Source: Antedon bifida
Lineage: Eukaryota; Echinodermata; Crinoidea; Comatulida; Antedonidae
Assembly (NCBI GenBank): GCA_963402885.1
Contig: OY727096.1
Location: forward strand, 31,601,820-31,665,819
DNA: 64,000 nt
Reading direction: 5' to 3'
Positions 52,166 through 63,924 of this stretch are shown piece by piece. A program made the position numbers and the translations under genes. A model generated the notes under the pieces. That model did no database searches. It saw only the letters and a list, made by a program, of their open reading frames with translations, and was not told the DNA's origin. Numbering within the stretch: position 1 is the stretch's first letter; each line of letters starts with the position of its first letter.

Positions 52166-55100
52166 TTAAGTCATGTGGTGGTTGAATACTTCTTCACAAT
52201 CAGCCTCATATGTACTCTCATGTTTTGCTAATATTCTTAATAGTGGCCTTAGTTTCATCCACCACTGTTTCTCAGGAATACGATGCCTGAAATTGAATGT
52301 TATTAGTCACTTATGAGAGGTGGTACCAAATGTACTGATTATAGATAGGATGAACAAAAATAGGCTATCAACAACCATTGTCTGCACACAGAGCAGTTCA
52401 ATTTTCTCAACCAAATGCAATTGTGATATGAGATATGAAATGAAAAGAATAGTTTAAAGAGATGCATTTGCACAAATATAGACATTAGTTTGTAAAATAT
52501 ATTATGTTTCAACATTTGCTGTAGAGTGAGTAAGTGGTCTTGGCAAGGGTTCTAGCTCACATGGTTGTGGTGGTATAACAAGTCTTTACGGATAAGGATT
52601 ATAAACCGTAGGTCCAGTGTACACAGCTTGGACGACAGGTTCTAACTCCCAGCCAGTTTTAAAACTTGGAATCTCAATTATTCAACTACCGGTATTTAGT
52701 ATAGTTGCATATACAGTAGAAATGTAGAATTATGCTCAAATCAAGAAAAGTCTTAACACCTAATGCCACGTTCTCATGAGGACATGCTATATTAAAATAC
52801 CAATGATGATGATGTACGTAAGTACACTTTTAACTTATAAAAATAAACTTTGATTTCTATCTTTTAAGATGAAAAGTTCACCCATAAGCTAAATTGATGA
52901 GTAGAATTGGCATGAGCACCTTGCATCTAGGGTAGCTTCAAGGGGCTATTAAATCACCATTACTTTAAATGTATTATACTAGCAGGTATGGACACAACCG
53001 TATAATGATTTTAAGGTTCAGGAATCAAAAAGATAGTACAGTAATATAGTACAATGTACAGTATACACAAATCTATAAATGGATGTATAGTGCCGAGCGG
53101 TACACATTATACAGCATTTATATTAGAAAGAAGATAAAGGCATACTGTATTCTTCTTTATATTTCAGTGTCTATTTTTAATTCTAAAAGCAAGCAATTTT
53201 AACTGCAGCTGCACTGATGATCACATGTTTTGCTGTCTCGATATTGCTAATGACTTGAGTGACCTAATTGTGACGTGGGAAAATGGCCGAGAATTACCGA
53301 ACTGTTGGTCTAGTAGCGATCGGTATTCTGCAAAACGATTTACACGCAGAGTGCTGTTATGCTTTATTAATTCGCACTTTTTGCACTCCAGTGCATTATA
53401 GTGAAAAAATAAAGAGTGCACATGTGATTCATTTCAGTGTGTCTGATTGGCTAACATCCTTGAACCCATGTTATAATGCATAATAACAGAATATACTTAC
53501 TTAAAATCTGTTGCTTTTAGTAGATAATTAACTGGCGTGAACTTGGTTTCACGTTTGCAAATTCCAACAATCACAGCAGACTTATCAGATTTAGTATACA
53601 CGGTATCTGCATAAAAAAAGAAAAAAAAATAACAACATGGCTATTTTAATTTTTATGCTAAAAATTGCTCAGTTACAGTAGTATTTTGCAAAACACAAAC
53701 AAAAACACAACAAATCGTTTGTTTTCAACAGGTGTACTACCCAAATATAATCAATTAAAAAAAGTATTGTGAAATTATTGTTATCCATTTTCAGTAGAAA
53801 CAGGTCAGTAGTCTATATATAAGTGCAGTACCTGGGAAGATTAACGAGAATTATATTAGTGAATTTATGGAACCTTGAACCTTGAGAAGATATTGAGATT
53901 GTTAAAGTCCTCCCAGGAATCCAAATGATCATTGTTATGATTTTAAGAACCTGGGGAAATGTACCTACACCAAATCAGATATAGGATACTATGTGACAGG
54001 TGGCAGTACATTAAGAAAAAATCATAACACATCATGTGATGACCCTTGATGAATGAAGAGGTCAGAATTGAAAGTGGTCTTTTGTGGGACACCCAAAACA
54101 AAACACACTTGTTAGTGAGACCCAAGACATATAAACAAAGTAAACACATCTACAAGCAATTTCTATTAAAACTAATAAAACAAAAAATGATATACTGTTC
54201 ATATTTTGCTGTTTGAATGCATTGATATCATAGAGGTTGAAATATAAGCTGTAGCCCGTGGGAGCATTGACTTTATTGCTATGTCTGAAAATGACCCCTA
54301 TGATCCTTACAATAGTGTATTATTTCTTTTGGAATGGAAAAATGTTTGATCAAAAGTAAGTTTAGTTGATTTTAATATTTTAGGCAGCCTGCTATAATAC
54401 CAACATGCATTGCACACAGATTGATATTTCCATTTTTCTTTTGGTGCTATCATGTAAAAAAAAATGAAAGAACTGTCAACTTTTCAGCGAGAATACTGGG
54501 TCTGCTCTGATTTGTATTAACGAATGCTGTCAAAAAATAAAGACATTTCAGGAATGAGACAATGCGAGGCTAGGCATATCTATAGCTCTGAAGTTACGAA
54601 CTAGCCTAAGGGCACCTAGGTAATAAAAAAAATATGAAAAAACTGGGAAACTACATCTATGATAATTTTTTTTCTTTTTTTTATAACAAATAACCATCGA
54701 ACATTACGCTTACATTTAAGACAATTAATTACCTGGTCTGCTATTAAATTAACATGAATTATTTTTACAAAACGTCAACAATTGCTGGAAAAGTGTCTTT
54801 TTGTATTTTTATCAGAATAGGTACAGTAATGTATCTGTGAAAAGTGCATGTTTTACTTACTATTATCTTTTTTGTTCTCCTCAATCTGTTCTATTAAAAA
54901 GTTTGCTGCTTTAACTGCCAACTTTGTTCCTAAATTACGATCAAACGGCGATGGTGCACCACCCTGCAGAGAAAAATGACACGCACAAATGTACTTACTT
55001 GAATTTTCAACATGAAATAAATAAAATTTAGGAGTGGAGTTGTGGCTTGGTGGTTATGATGCTTGGCTACCACTCCAAGGACAAAATTACAACTCCACTC

Positions 55101-56672
55101 CCAAAGACTTGTAATAAGACTTTGTTTATCTTTGTGCATATGTTTGTCTTGTGAACCTCTGAGGGTCCCTAATGATCAGCAATTGCTGGATGGATCACCC
55201 TCAATAAATATGGTACAAAAAAAAAATATATATAATGTTCAATGTTTTCTTGTTATAGAATTTATAAAAGTGCTGAATATTCCAATATACTTAATATAAT
55301 TTGCTACAAATATATTCTGTGATAAAATGGATTCTTTCATTCATTCAACTTTATTTACATATATAATACATACAGTACAATATGTGAAAAGGAGCCAAAA
55401 AATAGATTTCGCTAATCTAAGTTCAAACTCCTGTCACAAAAATAAATTGGTCTAAAAGCATTTGATCTAACGACAATAACATGTTAATAATTCAATAAGA
55501 AAGAAGAATAATTCTAACAATTACATTTTAATTGTATTGGCAAGCAAAATAATTGATTGTTTAATATTCACCTTCCCACTATAACTAGCATATCATCTGA
55601 TAAATAATCAGTTGATTGTAATTATAATCAACTTCCTAAACCCATACTCACCTGCTGAACATGACCAAGGACATTTTGGCGACATACGTATACGTCCTTT
55701 CCTTCTTCTTGAAACAAATGTTCAATAAACGTAGTTGTAAAGTTGTTGTTTGCTTTTTCATTTCTGAAATCCCAGAAAATCCACAAATAGTTATTTGTAT
55801 TTAAAACAAATTAAAATGTAATGTTGCTGGCAACAGAATTCCTATTACATTTTAATTGTTTTTTATATCTGTTTTATACAAGACAATTTAACTTTACTAA
55901 ACCTGAGAACAATTCCCCGCAAAATATTGTCTTTTATCTTTGCTTTCATGTGCTGCACATCTCCCTGTAAAGAGCAATTTCATATAAATATTCATAATTC
56001 AATGTTGCAACTTCAGACAGAAGTTACAATCATTTTTGTTGTTAATGTTTGTTTTTTGTTTGAATTGCTATTATTGTTTATGTTTCTATGTTCTGGTAAA
56101 ATAGTAAAGTTACTTTAGGCCAGTTACTATTGAAAAGGAAATATAAGTTTATGTGGTTAAACCGCAATGCAATAAACTTTACAAATTGACTCAGCTAAAC
56201 AACTCTAGTACTCTGTGTGGACAATACTATAAATATGACATTAATATTACTCATAAATGACCACCAAACTAAGAATCAGATATATTATAGACATGTACAT
56301 ATGCTATGCATATCGTTTTCTAGAACTGAGACAGGAAATTGTGGAAAATAACTGAATTTCTTGACAGTAAGAACAGGCTTATGCTCTTGACAACCACAAG
56401 GGGTAGTCCCAATTCTTGTTGCGGATAACCAACTATCATGTTTGAAGTTTTTTCAAAGAATCTTTAACAAAATATCACCAATATTTATTTCACATATAAT
56501 AGCTTACCTCAAGATCTTTAATAGTAAATGGTTCCTCAAAGATGTAGGCTGCATCTGCTCCTGCAGCCAAACCACTCATTGTTGCTAAGTAACCACAAAA
56601 ACCTCCCATTGTCTCCACAACGAACACTCTACGCCTAGAACCTGTTGCCGACTGCTTCAGGCGATCCAGTGT
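52166..56672 (-). CDS. PFK: 6-phosphofructokinase, C-terminal part (5' exons outside window)
   Basis: Minus-strand exons in coding order are 56672-56508, 55964-55903, 55763-55652, 54963-54861, 53606-53501 and 52286-52166. They join without a frame break to the stop at 52166-52168. The peptide follows the C-terminal half of animal [23 protein letters not shown], then [66 protein letters not shown] and [20 protein letters not shown]. The enzyme converts fructose 6-phosphate and ATP to fructose 1,6-bisphosphate in cytosolic glycolysis. In animals this half is the diverged regulatory duplicate binding effectors such as fructose 2,6-bisphosphate. The catalytic N-terminal half is not visible up to 64000 and is expected further right. 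Introns contain a dispersed repeat and a SINE. Confidence 0.94.
54378..54800 (+). repeat. Dispersed intronic repeat, copy 4 (PFK intron)
   Basis: The fullest copy: gcctgctataataccaacat, gcacacagattgatatttcc, aactgtcaacttttcagcg, aatactgggtctgctctg, gaggctaggcatatc and acaaaacgtcaacaattgc. It runs antisense to PFK, unlike the other copies, which are sense to their hosts. Confidence 0.7.
55030..55230 (+). repeat. SINE with conserved tail (PFK intron)
   Basis: A tRNA-like head (tggagttgtggcttggtggt, tatgatgcttggctaccac) leads to a tail atgatcagcaattgctggat and ggatcaccctcaataaatat, then an A-run. The B-box region is deleted. The tail recurs on the minus strand at 20040-20140. Confidence 0.75.
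55330..55400 (-). repeat. Possible LINE 3' tail, reversed
   Basis: tttcattcattcaactttat reads on the minus strand as ataaagttgaatgaatgaaa, resembling the gaat-repeat end of the LINE in PKS-A intron 2. Very short; weak call. Confidence 0.25.
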
Positions 56673-57161
56673 CTGGAAAAAAAAATAATGGTTATAAAAA
56701 ACTACAATTTCACTTTTGTAACAGTGGGGTACATGAAAAAACAAAAACAAAGCATTTTAAAACTATATACAAGTTTAATAAAAACCCATTTAAATATTAG
56801 GATGCAGAATGTACAATATAAAATATTCTAAAATTATACAATAAAAATTTCAAATGCTTTTTAAAAATTCAATAGTACTGATACGGATCAATTTGAACAA
56901 GCCAGAAATCAATTATTTAAATCTTTTATTTGTTTGTTGATGATGTCACAACTCATTCGTAAAATCGATGATTTGTAAACTGAACGTTCGTAAAATACAC
57001 GTTTTACTGTAAATGTTAAATCATTTTAAGAAAGCTGGTGATATTCACAAAAGAAACGATAATTCACAAAAGAAACGATAATGTTCATCATCTATTAGTA
57101 GTTTTAGGGCAACCATCCCTCTACCCTCATTTTATTTTTACCTAATTACCATTTAAGAAAA

Positions 57162-57401
57162 GTGGAGTGGAGTGGAGCTGTAGCTTGGTGGTTAACGTGC
57201 TTGCCTTCCAATCCCAAGGTCCCGGGTTCAATCCTGACCTAGTGCAGGGTTGTAACTCATGACTCTTTCAACTCCACTCCCTAAGCCTCAAATGAGACTT
57301 AGTTTATAAGCACGATAAATTATTAAATAGTTTATCTATCCTGTAATTGGCGAGTTACTCGCTGTTAGATGAGTATGAAAAAAAAAAAAAAAAAAAAAAA
57401 A
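57162..57401 (+). repeat. tRNA-derived SINE, near full length
   Basis: Head with A-box-like gtagcttggtggttaacgtg and B-box gggttcaatcc, then a tRNA-unrelated body and an A-run of more than 20. It shares gtggagt motifs and the promoter region with the copies at 35715 and 55030, but its tail is different. Confidence 0.8.
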
Positions 57402-57799
57402 TACTAAAGTAAAAAGAAAGGAGAAAGAAATTCTAATCTAATACAGTAGTATTTTCCCCTAGGGGCTCACAAAAAAAAACTTACAACAATAGTGGTTCAT
57501 AATGTATTTTAAATTGTGTAACAGTGTCAAAACATCAACAGGTGTTCATATTGTTCATCACATGTTTTATTTGTGGGTCACAAAGTTTACTTTAGTTGGA
57601 TCATTTTCATGTAGGACCTACTGTAAATAGTTAATTTGACAATGTTATGGTAAATTTGTGAATATCTGCCAGTCAGAATTTATTTTTTCGTACATAGGTT
57701 GGGGACCCCTTATGTGAAAGATAACCGAACTACTTTCTAGTATAACTAAACTTAACCCTCTAAATAATCTCTCTCTCTCACTACAAACAAAGTAAAAAG

Positions 57800-57880
57800 A
57801 AGTTGCTCATGGGATCCGAACCCCATACATCGTAATGTAAAGTCCATAGTCTAATCCATTCGACAACACAGACAGCTCGA
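57800..57880 (-). repeat. tRNA-like SINE or tRNA pseudogene fragment
   Basis: The minus strand reads gttgtcgaatggattagact then ggggttcggatccca (B-box-like). No complete cloverleaf is evident. Confidence 0.45.
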
Positions 57881-57897
57881 CAGAAAGCGTTTCATTT

Positions 57898-58071
57898 GCA
57901 TTAGCGAATTGTAGTTAGCTCAATTCTTACGTCACACCTTATGAATATTACTAATGCATTAGCGAATTGTAGTTAGTTCAATTCTTACGTCACTCCTTAT
58001 GAATATTACTAATGCATTAGCGAATTGTAGTTAGTTCAATTCTTACGTCATACCTTATGGATATGACTAAT
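57898..58071 (+). repeat. 58-bp tandem repeat, 3 copies
   Basis: The unit gcattagcgaattgtagtta plus gttcaattcttacgtca and ccttatgaatattactaat starts at 57898, 57956 and 58014. Copies differ at a few sites. Confidence 0.9.
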
Positions 58072-58714
58072 AAATATTCATGTTTATTTTGTGACGTTTC
58101 ATGAGGGGTACGAAAAGAAATATCGCTGCCAATTATCATTATCATCATGTTTCCTGTACATAACATAATTTGTGATAATAATCAGTCAACAGATAAACAC
58201 AGTTATTCTAATTTGTCAGCCAGGATTTTTTACATTCCTCAAGTTTTTGTTTATAACAAATAACAAAAAGGTACCTGGTGAAAGGTACATGTGGCTATGA
58301 TACAATTGTGTTGGTTGTTTTATATTATGTACAATTTTATAAAAAAAATGTTTGACAAATTGCAATGGAATACTATCGAATGAGGCTACTTAGGCATCTA
58401 TAATTCATCATACAATGTTTCAATACCTTATCATTCAAATCATTTTCTGTCATATGTGAGTGAAATCTGGGATAAATTCAATTGACATATTGTTGGCATC
58501 AGAGACAACATATCCTTGAATCTAATAAATAAGCCGTTTAAAAAGTAAGCGATGATAACATTTTAAAATGTTTTGCGCAAAAGTAGCATTTTATAATTTG
58601 CATAATATCTAACAAAATCATTTGTTGTACTCTATACAGTTAGTACACAGCGGAGTCCCAAAGCACTGCTGTTTAGCCTGCAAGAAAATACATATCATGA
58701 GGGGAGTGTTACTA

Positions 58715-58840
58715 ATGCGAGTTGCGAGTCGAAAAATGCGAGTTACGAGTCAGAGAATGCGAGTTGGAAAATGTGAGTTGCGAGTCGGAGATTGAGACTT
58801 AGAAAATGCGAGTTGCAAGTTTGGAAAAAGCGAGTTTTTA
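58715..58840 (+). repeat. Degenerate gcgagt minisatellite
   Basis: aatgcgagttgcgagtcgga-type units of about 20-22 bp are repeated roughly six times with much variation. Non-coding. Confidence 0.75.
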
Positions 58841-59884
58841 AAGCGTTTATAACTGAATTAAGAAAAGTTTTAGTTACAGAGTTCCAGAGCTAAAGAAAAA
58901 TAATTAAACTACACTAAACACTTTATTATTGTTTTGATTCTATTAAATGTTGTTGTACCCAGAACAAAGAAGAGGACCACCCATAGAAGGTCAATAACTG
59001 CATACCAATGGGTAGAATAGGGGTAAGCACCTAGAAAGACATTCCAATATGGATTTATACTGAGCTGTTTTTATCAGCACAAACTTAAGAATAAGCTGTT
59101 TATGCCAGCATTAGTCACATCTTCAATATTAGTTACTGATTAAAGTCCTTGGAAAAGTGAATCTTGAGTTCAAGTTCTCTGTTGGATTCAGTTGAAGGTT
59201 ATAAGAACAATTTTCAAAATGAATGATTATATAATTGACTGTTGAAAAGTTATGCCATTATATGTGTATGCCATTATGTGGATGCTATTATAAGCACAAT
59301 TAGATTTTTAGGAGCTCCTCCTAGAAAAATGAAATCAAATGACTACTACTATTTCATATGAATTTATAAAAATTAAAATTTGATTGAAAATTACGCATAT
59401 TTTCTTCCTGCAGGAATACCTTATATAACATGTTTAAAAAGCCTATTTTTTTATATGCAAAGTGTCTATCCAAACATAATATAAACTTGGAAAGTCCGAC
59501 AGCAGCTTCAATTTTTAAGAAGATTACGTCAATGTTTGAAATATGTAATAATATTTATGTTTCTAAATTATTTCAGTGGCATACCACAGAAACTGCTCTG
59601 TATAAGGCAGTGTAAAATATTAATTAATAAAAGGATTTCCTCATTCTACTACTTCCTTTATGAAACCACAAAACCCATCAGTGGTAATGTTCACAGTCAA
59701 ATAGCATTCTAGGAATTCCATTTCCGTTCCAAGATGTACTAATAGCAGAAACAGGTTTGTTTTTTAGATGATGTTGTAATAATGTTATATTTGATATCCC
59801 ATTAATTCAAACCAATAACAAATTTGGACATGCTTTCATAAATGTATTCCTTTAAGGCAAAATCTATTCTGTGAAAGTAAAGAA

Positions 59885-60040
59885 TAACATGAGCTTAACG
59901 GTATTGTTCTTTTTTGTTTTATTTAACTTGATTGTTTTTGTTATACTGTGTATATTTTTTCTGTGTTCATTTTTTATGAATCATTATGTCAACTTCATCA
60001 TTGTTTACTTGATGCAATAAAGGAATTGAAAATGAAAAAC
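59885..60040 (+). repeat. Possible LINE 3'-end fragment
   Basis: A T-rich stretch ending in tgatgcaataaaggaattga has the form of a non-LTR element 3' UTR. No coding part, no aligned family. Confidence 0.3.
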
Positions 60041-60330
60041 TTACAGCAGGCTTACTGCCATGACAACAACGATATGTAATGAGAAATTATAATTACACTC
60101 ATACCTCAGGGGAAATATAAACAAAAATACAAGTGTAGAAAAGTTGTGGTTGGCCACAAACAATGAACAACTTTTTCCTCGTAATGTTTTTTACTATAAT
60201 TCATATTTAGAGCCTGATTCTACTGAAAAACACAAACTAATTCAGTAATTTCCAAGTATCAAGAATACACACATTTTTATAAAACCAATCTATATATGGT
60301 ATAATTGAATAAAACATTTTTTCCCCTTAA

Positions 60331-60678
60331 AGATGTATTGTCCCCCAAAATTATGAAAATAAAATAATAATCTAATAAAGATTTATAAAATCAGACTTTT
60401 AATAGCCCATTTTGCAGTTTTTATGAAGTTATTCATTCCATAGAAAAAAAAAAAAAAAATAATGATTTTACTTTATAAAAAGACATAAACATTTTACCAA
60501 AAACCAATTGACTTCAATTCAAGTCAATTTTTTTGCGTTAAATTACAGTTTTTTCAGGTAAATAATGTTTTCCTCGATCCAATTTTTGGTAAAAGTGAAT
60601 ACCTTTTATGTAACATTAAAATGACATATTCAACAACAAAAACATTGTACAAATTATTTTTCAATGGGACAAAATATC
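60331..60678 (+). mobile_element. TTAA-type MITE, copy 3 (best preserved)
   Basis: Flanked by TTAA on both sides (60327-60330 and 60679-60682). The termini agatgtattgtccc and gggacaaaatatc are inverted repeats. The element is 348 bp, AT-rich and without coding capacity, as expected for a non-autonomous element moved by a TTAA-specific (piggyBac-like) transposase. Related pieces lie at 29148 and 37723. Confidence 0.65.
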
Positions 60679-60784
60679 TTAAAAAATTGACTTTAACTCT
60701 AAGTTTTCTAGAGTACTATTTGGTAATCACTCTACTTGGTTTAAATTTGCTAGTAATATCATTTTATTGACCAAGTTTTATTGT

Positions 60785-60900
60785 TTGTAGTAAAGTGCAG
60801 TGTTAACTAACAGATTGGCACTTTAAATAAACACCAAAGTTAGTGTGTTTTGGTTGGCATAAATCGTTAATAATTAAGTGTGTTCATGATTTATTGGCTT
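60785..60900 (+). repeat. Short dispersed repeat, copy 1
   Basis: aaataaacaccaaagttagt followed by gtgttttggttggcataaat matches 61840-61945 with moderate divergence. Class unknown. Confidence 0.45.
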
Positions 60901-61839
60901 CTATATTAACAATATCTTATATAAATTTTATGGACATCTCTTGTAAACAGACACAAGACACCTTGGTATATCTCTTAAGAGGCTGCTGAACTTCCGTTTA
61001 CAATTTGGATTTTCTTATGATAGTGCGAGAGTGGGTTATGGAAGGTTGATTTAACAAAAAACTTCCTTTAATTACTCATATGAACATTTTGTTTGTGGTC
61101 AAATATTTGTTCATGTACACTTATGCAATGATTTATTTTTGAATATCCTGTGGGAATTGAATCTTGGAAGAAAGATTGGAATGTTCCATTCATCACAATT
61201 AATTAGTGCCTTCGAATAAATACCAATAATACCATAATAAGGTCAAATTGTAATTTTTATAATGTTTATGTGTTATGTTTGCCGGTCAACATTACGATGT
61301 TGTTATCAACATGTGTACCAAATTTTAGCAATTACGAAGCATCCTTACATTGTTTGGGTGTTTTCAATATCGACATCCATACATCAGAAAACACTTGGAT
61401 TCGGAACAAATGGTTTAACATAAATTTGTTTTAAATGTAAATAAATAATTATCCACCTCCAATAATAATTTAAAATTAGGATTTTATTAGGTGGTAAAAA
61501 AAAACAGTAGAAAATCTACTGCATGTAAAACTTTCAGTAAAGATTCTAGAAGTTACACATGATTTACTTAATTTCGCCCTTATCTTTATATAGATAAAAG
61601 CATCGCTCATTATTAAACTTCTCATCATTTTCTATACATTTTGTCTCCAAACTGCTCAGCAATAACGATACTACAAGATTTGTGCTAACAACAGGAAAAA
61701 GCTTCCTGGTCCAACATTACATGATTGAAAAGGGAAAACATTACGAATTATAAATCAAAACGATGAATCCGGTAGTAATTTGGAAACGTTCCATAAACAT
61801 AAGAAAAAAGTAGACTGCTAAACAGACACATCCTGATTT

Positions 61840-61945
61840 GTAAAAGTGCAGCTCTGACCAAAGGCTTGACAATAAAATAAACACCACAGTTGGTATGTTT
61901 TGGTAGGCATAAATTACCTTTATTAAGTGTTCTAATGTTTGTTGA
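61840..61945 (+). repeat. Short dispersed repeat, copy 2
   Basis: aaataaacaccacagttggt followed by atgttttggtaggcataaat matches 60785-60900, about 1.05 kb apart in direct orientation. Confidence 0.45.
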
Positions 61946-62826
61946 TATTTTGTTGATACCCTTTTCTTTATTGGCTCAACACTGGAAATGTGACTTTCAC
62001 TTTTTTTACTATATCACCGCAAACTGGTGTAACCTGGAGATTGTTATTAAACACAGTACTATGACAACTGGCTTTAAATTGACTTGTGAAAATGGGGGAA
62101 AATCTGATTCTCCTTGGTGTAAAATATTTCAACAAAGACAAATGAAGCCTATGTTTTTTGGTGTACTCCTCATAACTAGATTTGGCTAGGATGAGTTAGT
62201 TGTCAGTTGAACCAAAACAATATCAATTACTATAGCAAAATATTAGTAGCAACTGCATGTTTCGTTTTGTTTATTTATTCGACCAGTATAAAATAAATAC
62301 GATATAAATATAAAATTTTTTTAAAAAGATGACAAAATGCTGGGCAGGGGTTGCTGAAGCAAAATACATCACTTTAACTCAAATGAGTCATCTGCCCCTC
62401 ACAATGTATACCAAATATTAATTTATGATATTTCTTGAGCTGCAATAGTAAACAAATGATTTGGAATGAATCAGAATATTATAAGGCCTAGCACTCAATA
62501 TCAATTAGTGGCAATTTAAATAAGAAATATTCAATTTGTTATACAACTGGGACATTAGTAGCATTGATAATTTCAAATGTACCACATTCTATTTTGCACA
62601 TAATTTAAAACATTATCGCAAGAGGGCGCGATTCATCCAGAAGTAAATGTGAAAAGCAACCATCAGTGTGTTCTTTATGTTTGACTATAATGTTTATATT
62701 ATAAAAAAAATCTACATTTCGCAGAACATCCGAGATAGATAGGATATAATAGGGCATACAAGATAGTTAGGCCATATTATCACAACATGTTTTACATTAT
62801 GTCTATATCTTAGAATTGAGCATACA

Positions 62827-62993
62827 TTAAGCTCTGTCTACACTATCAAACTAGTTTTACAAAAAAAAGTGTGATATGCCCAAATATGATAGTGATATGC
62901 CCAAATATGGTAGTACTATGACATCATCATGTCCATATGGGCACATCTCATGTTGTTGTCACATAAAGTTTGATAGTGTAGATAGAACTTTAT
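62827..62993 (+). mobile_element. AAGCTCTGTC-family MITE, copy 1 (most complete)
   Basis: About 165 bp with terminal inverted repeats: ttaagctctgtctacactat plus caaact at the left, agtttgatagtgtagataga plus actta at the right. The interior carries a repeated caaatatgatagtgatatgc motif and catatgggcacatct. No coding capacity. Four relatives in this window: 33200, 38096, 50367 and 51951. Confidence 0.8.
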
Positions 62994-63322
62994 AGATACT
63001 CACTATGGAAACTGTTTTGCAAAATAGAACAGAGACCTATTTGTCAATTTAATTTGACATCACTATTGCAGTATTAATGACTGATTTACAAGCAAAAAAA
63101 TACATAAACTCCCACATTGGCACTTATGTATACCACAAACATTTAAGGGAGTGTACAGTACTTTATACAATGTTTAAGTTTGGTTCCTGCTGTGAATAAA
63201 CATACGGTCACTCACTACTCTCCAGCCAGACGAGAGTGATACTGATAGCAACAGTTATGATATGACAAAATGATTAAATAGAAAAAATATTGAACATTAT
63301 ATTGTATTGCGTTAAAAATAGC

Positions 63323-63498
63323 CAGTGGCGTAACGCAGAGGCTTGAGGCCCCTGGTTTAGGAACCCTAAGTGGCCCTCTGACGCTGGAGGCCTCAGACGT
63401 TTTTAGCCTTTTTCGACATATTTTAATGTTTTTTTCCTCTGCGCACTCCGGGGGGCCCTGGGTTTAACTAGTGAGCACTCATAGCCGTTACGCCACCG
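63323..63498 (+). mobile_element. hAT-like MITE, 176 bp
   Basis: Ends CAGTGGCGTAACG and CGTTACGCCACCG are near-perfect inverted repeats of the CAGTGGCG type known in hAT elements. They are flanked by an 8-bp duplication, aaaatagc (63315-63322) and aaaatagg (63499-63506), one mismatch. The interior is GC-rich and non-coding. Confidence 0.8.
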
Positions 63499-63642
63499 AA
63501 AATAGGGCTAAAACTTTTGCAAGCTGCCGCCATTTGTCATTGTGCTACATTCAAAACCTACATGAGTTTTATACTGTTAAGTAAATGATCAAGCACTTTA
63601 TGTTGAGTTATGTTGTCATATTGTATGCACCATACAACTCCG

Positions 63643-63924
63643 TAGGTCTCAACCAGAAAAAGATTAGTGGAAGCCATCTCTTACGACATGATTTATGAAT
63701 TAAAAAACAATTATTATTATGCACTTTTAAAGTGCCCTCTAGCTAATATAGTAATTGGAAAAGATAGCTAACATAAAGTAAACTAGGTCTCAACCAGAAA
63801 AAGATTAGTGGGAGCCATCTCTTACGACATGATTTATGAATTTAAAAAAAATTATTATTATGCACTTTTAAAGTGCCCTCTAGCTAATATAGTAATTGGA
63901 AAAGATAGCTAACATAAAGTAAAC
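63643..63924 (+). repeat. Tandem duplication, 141-bp unit x2
   Basis: The unit beginning taggtctcaaccagaaaaag at 63643 is repeated at 63784 with only a few differences. It contains a small palindrome, gcacttttaaagtgc. Probably a recent local duplication. Confidence 0.9.

Noticed and set aside
58640-58690. Possible further PFK exon on the minus strand (acceptor-like ttttcttgcag)
   Set aside because: The following codons do not resemble any part of PFK and soon meet a stop.
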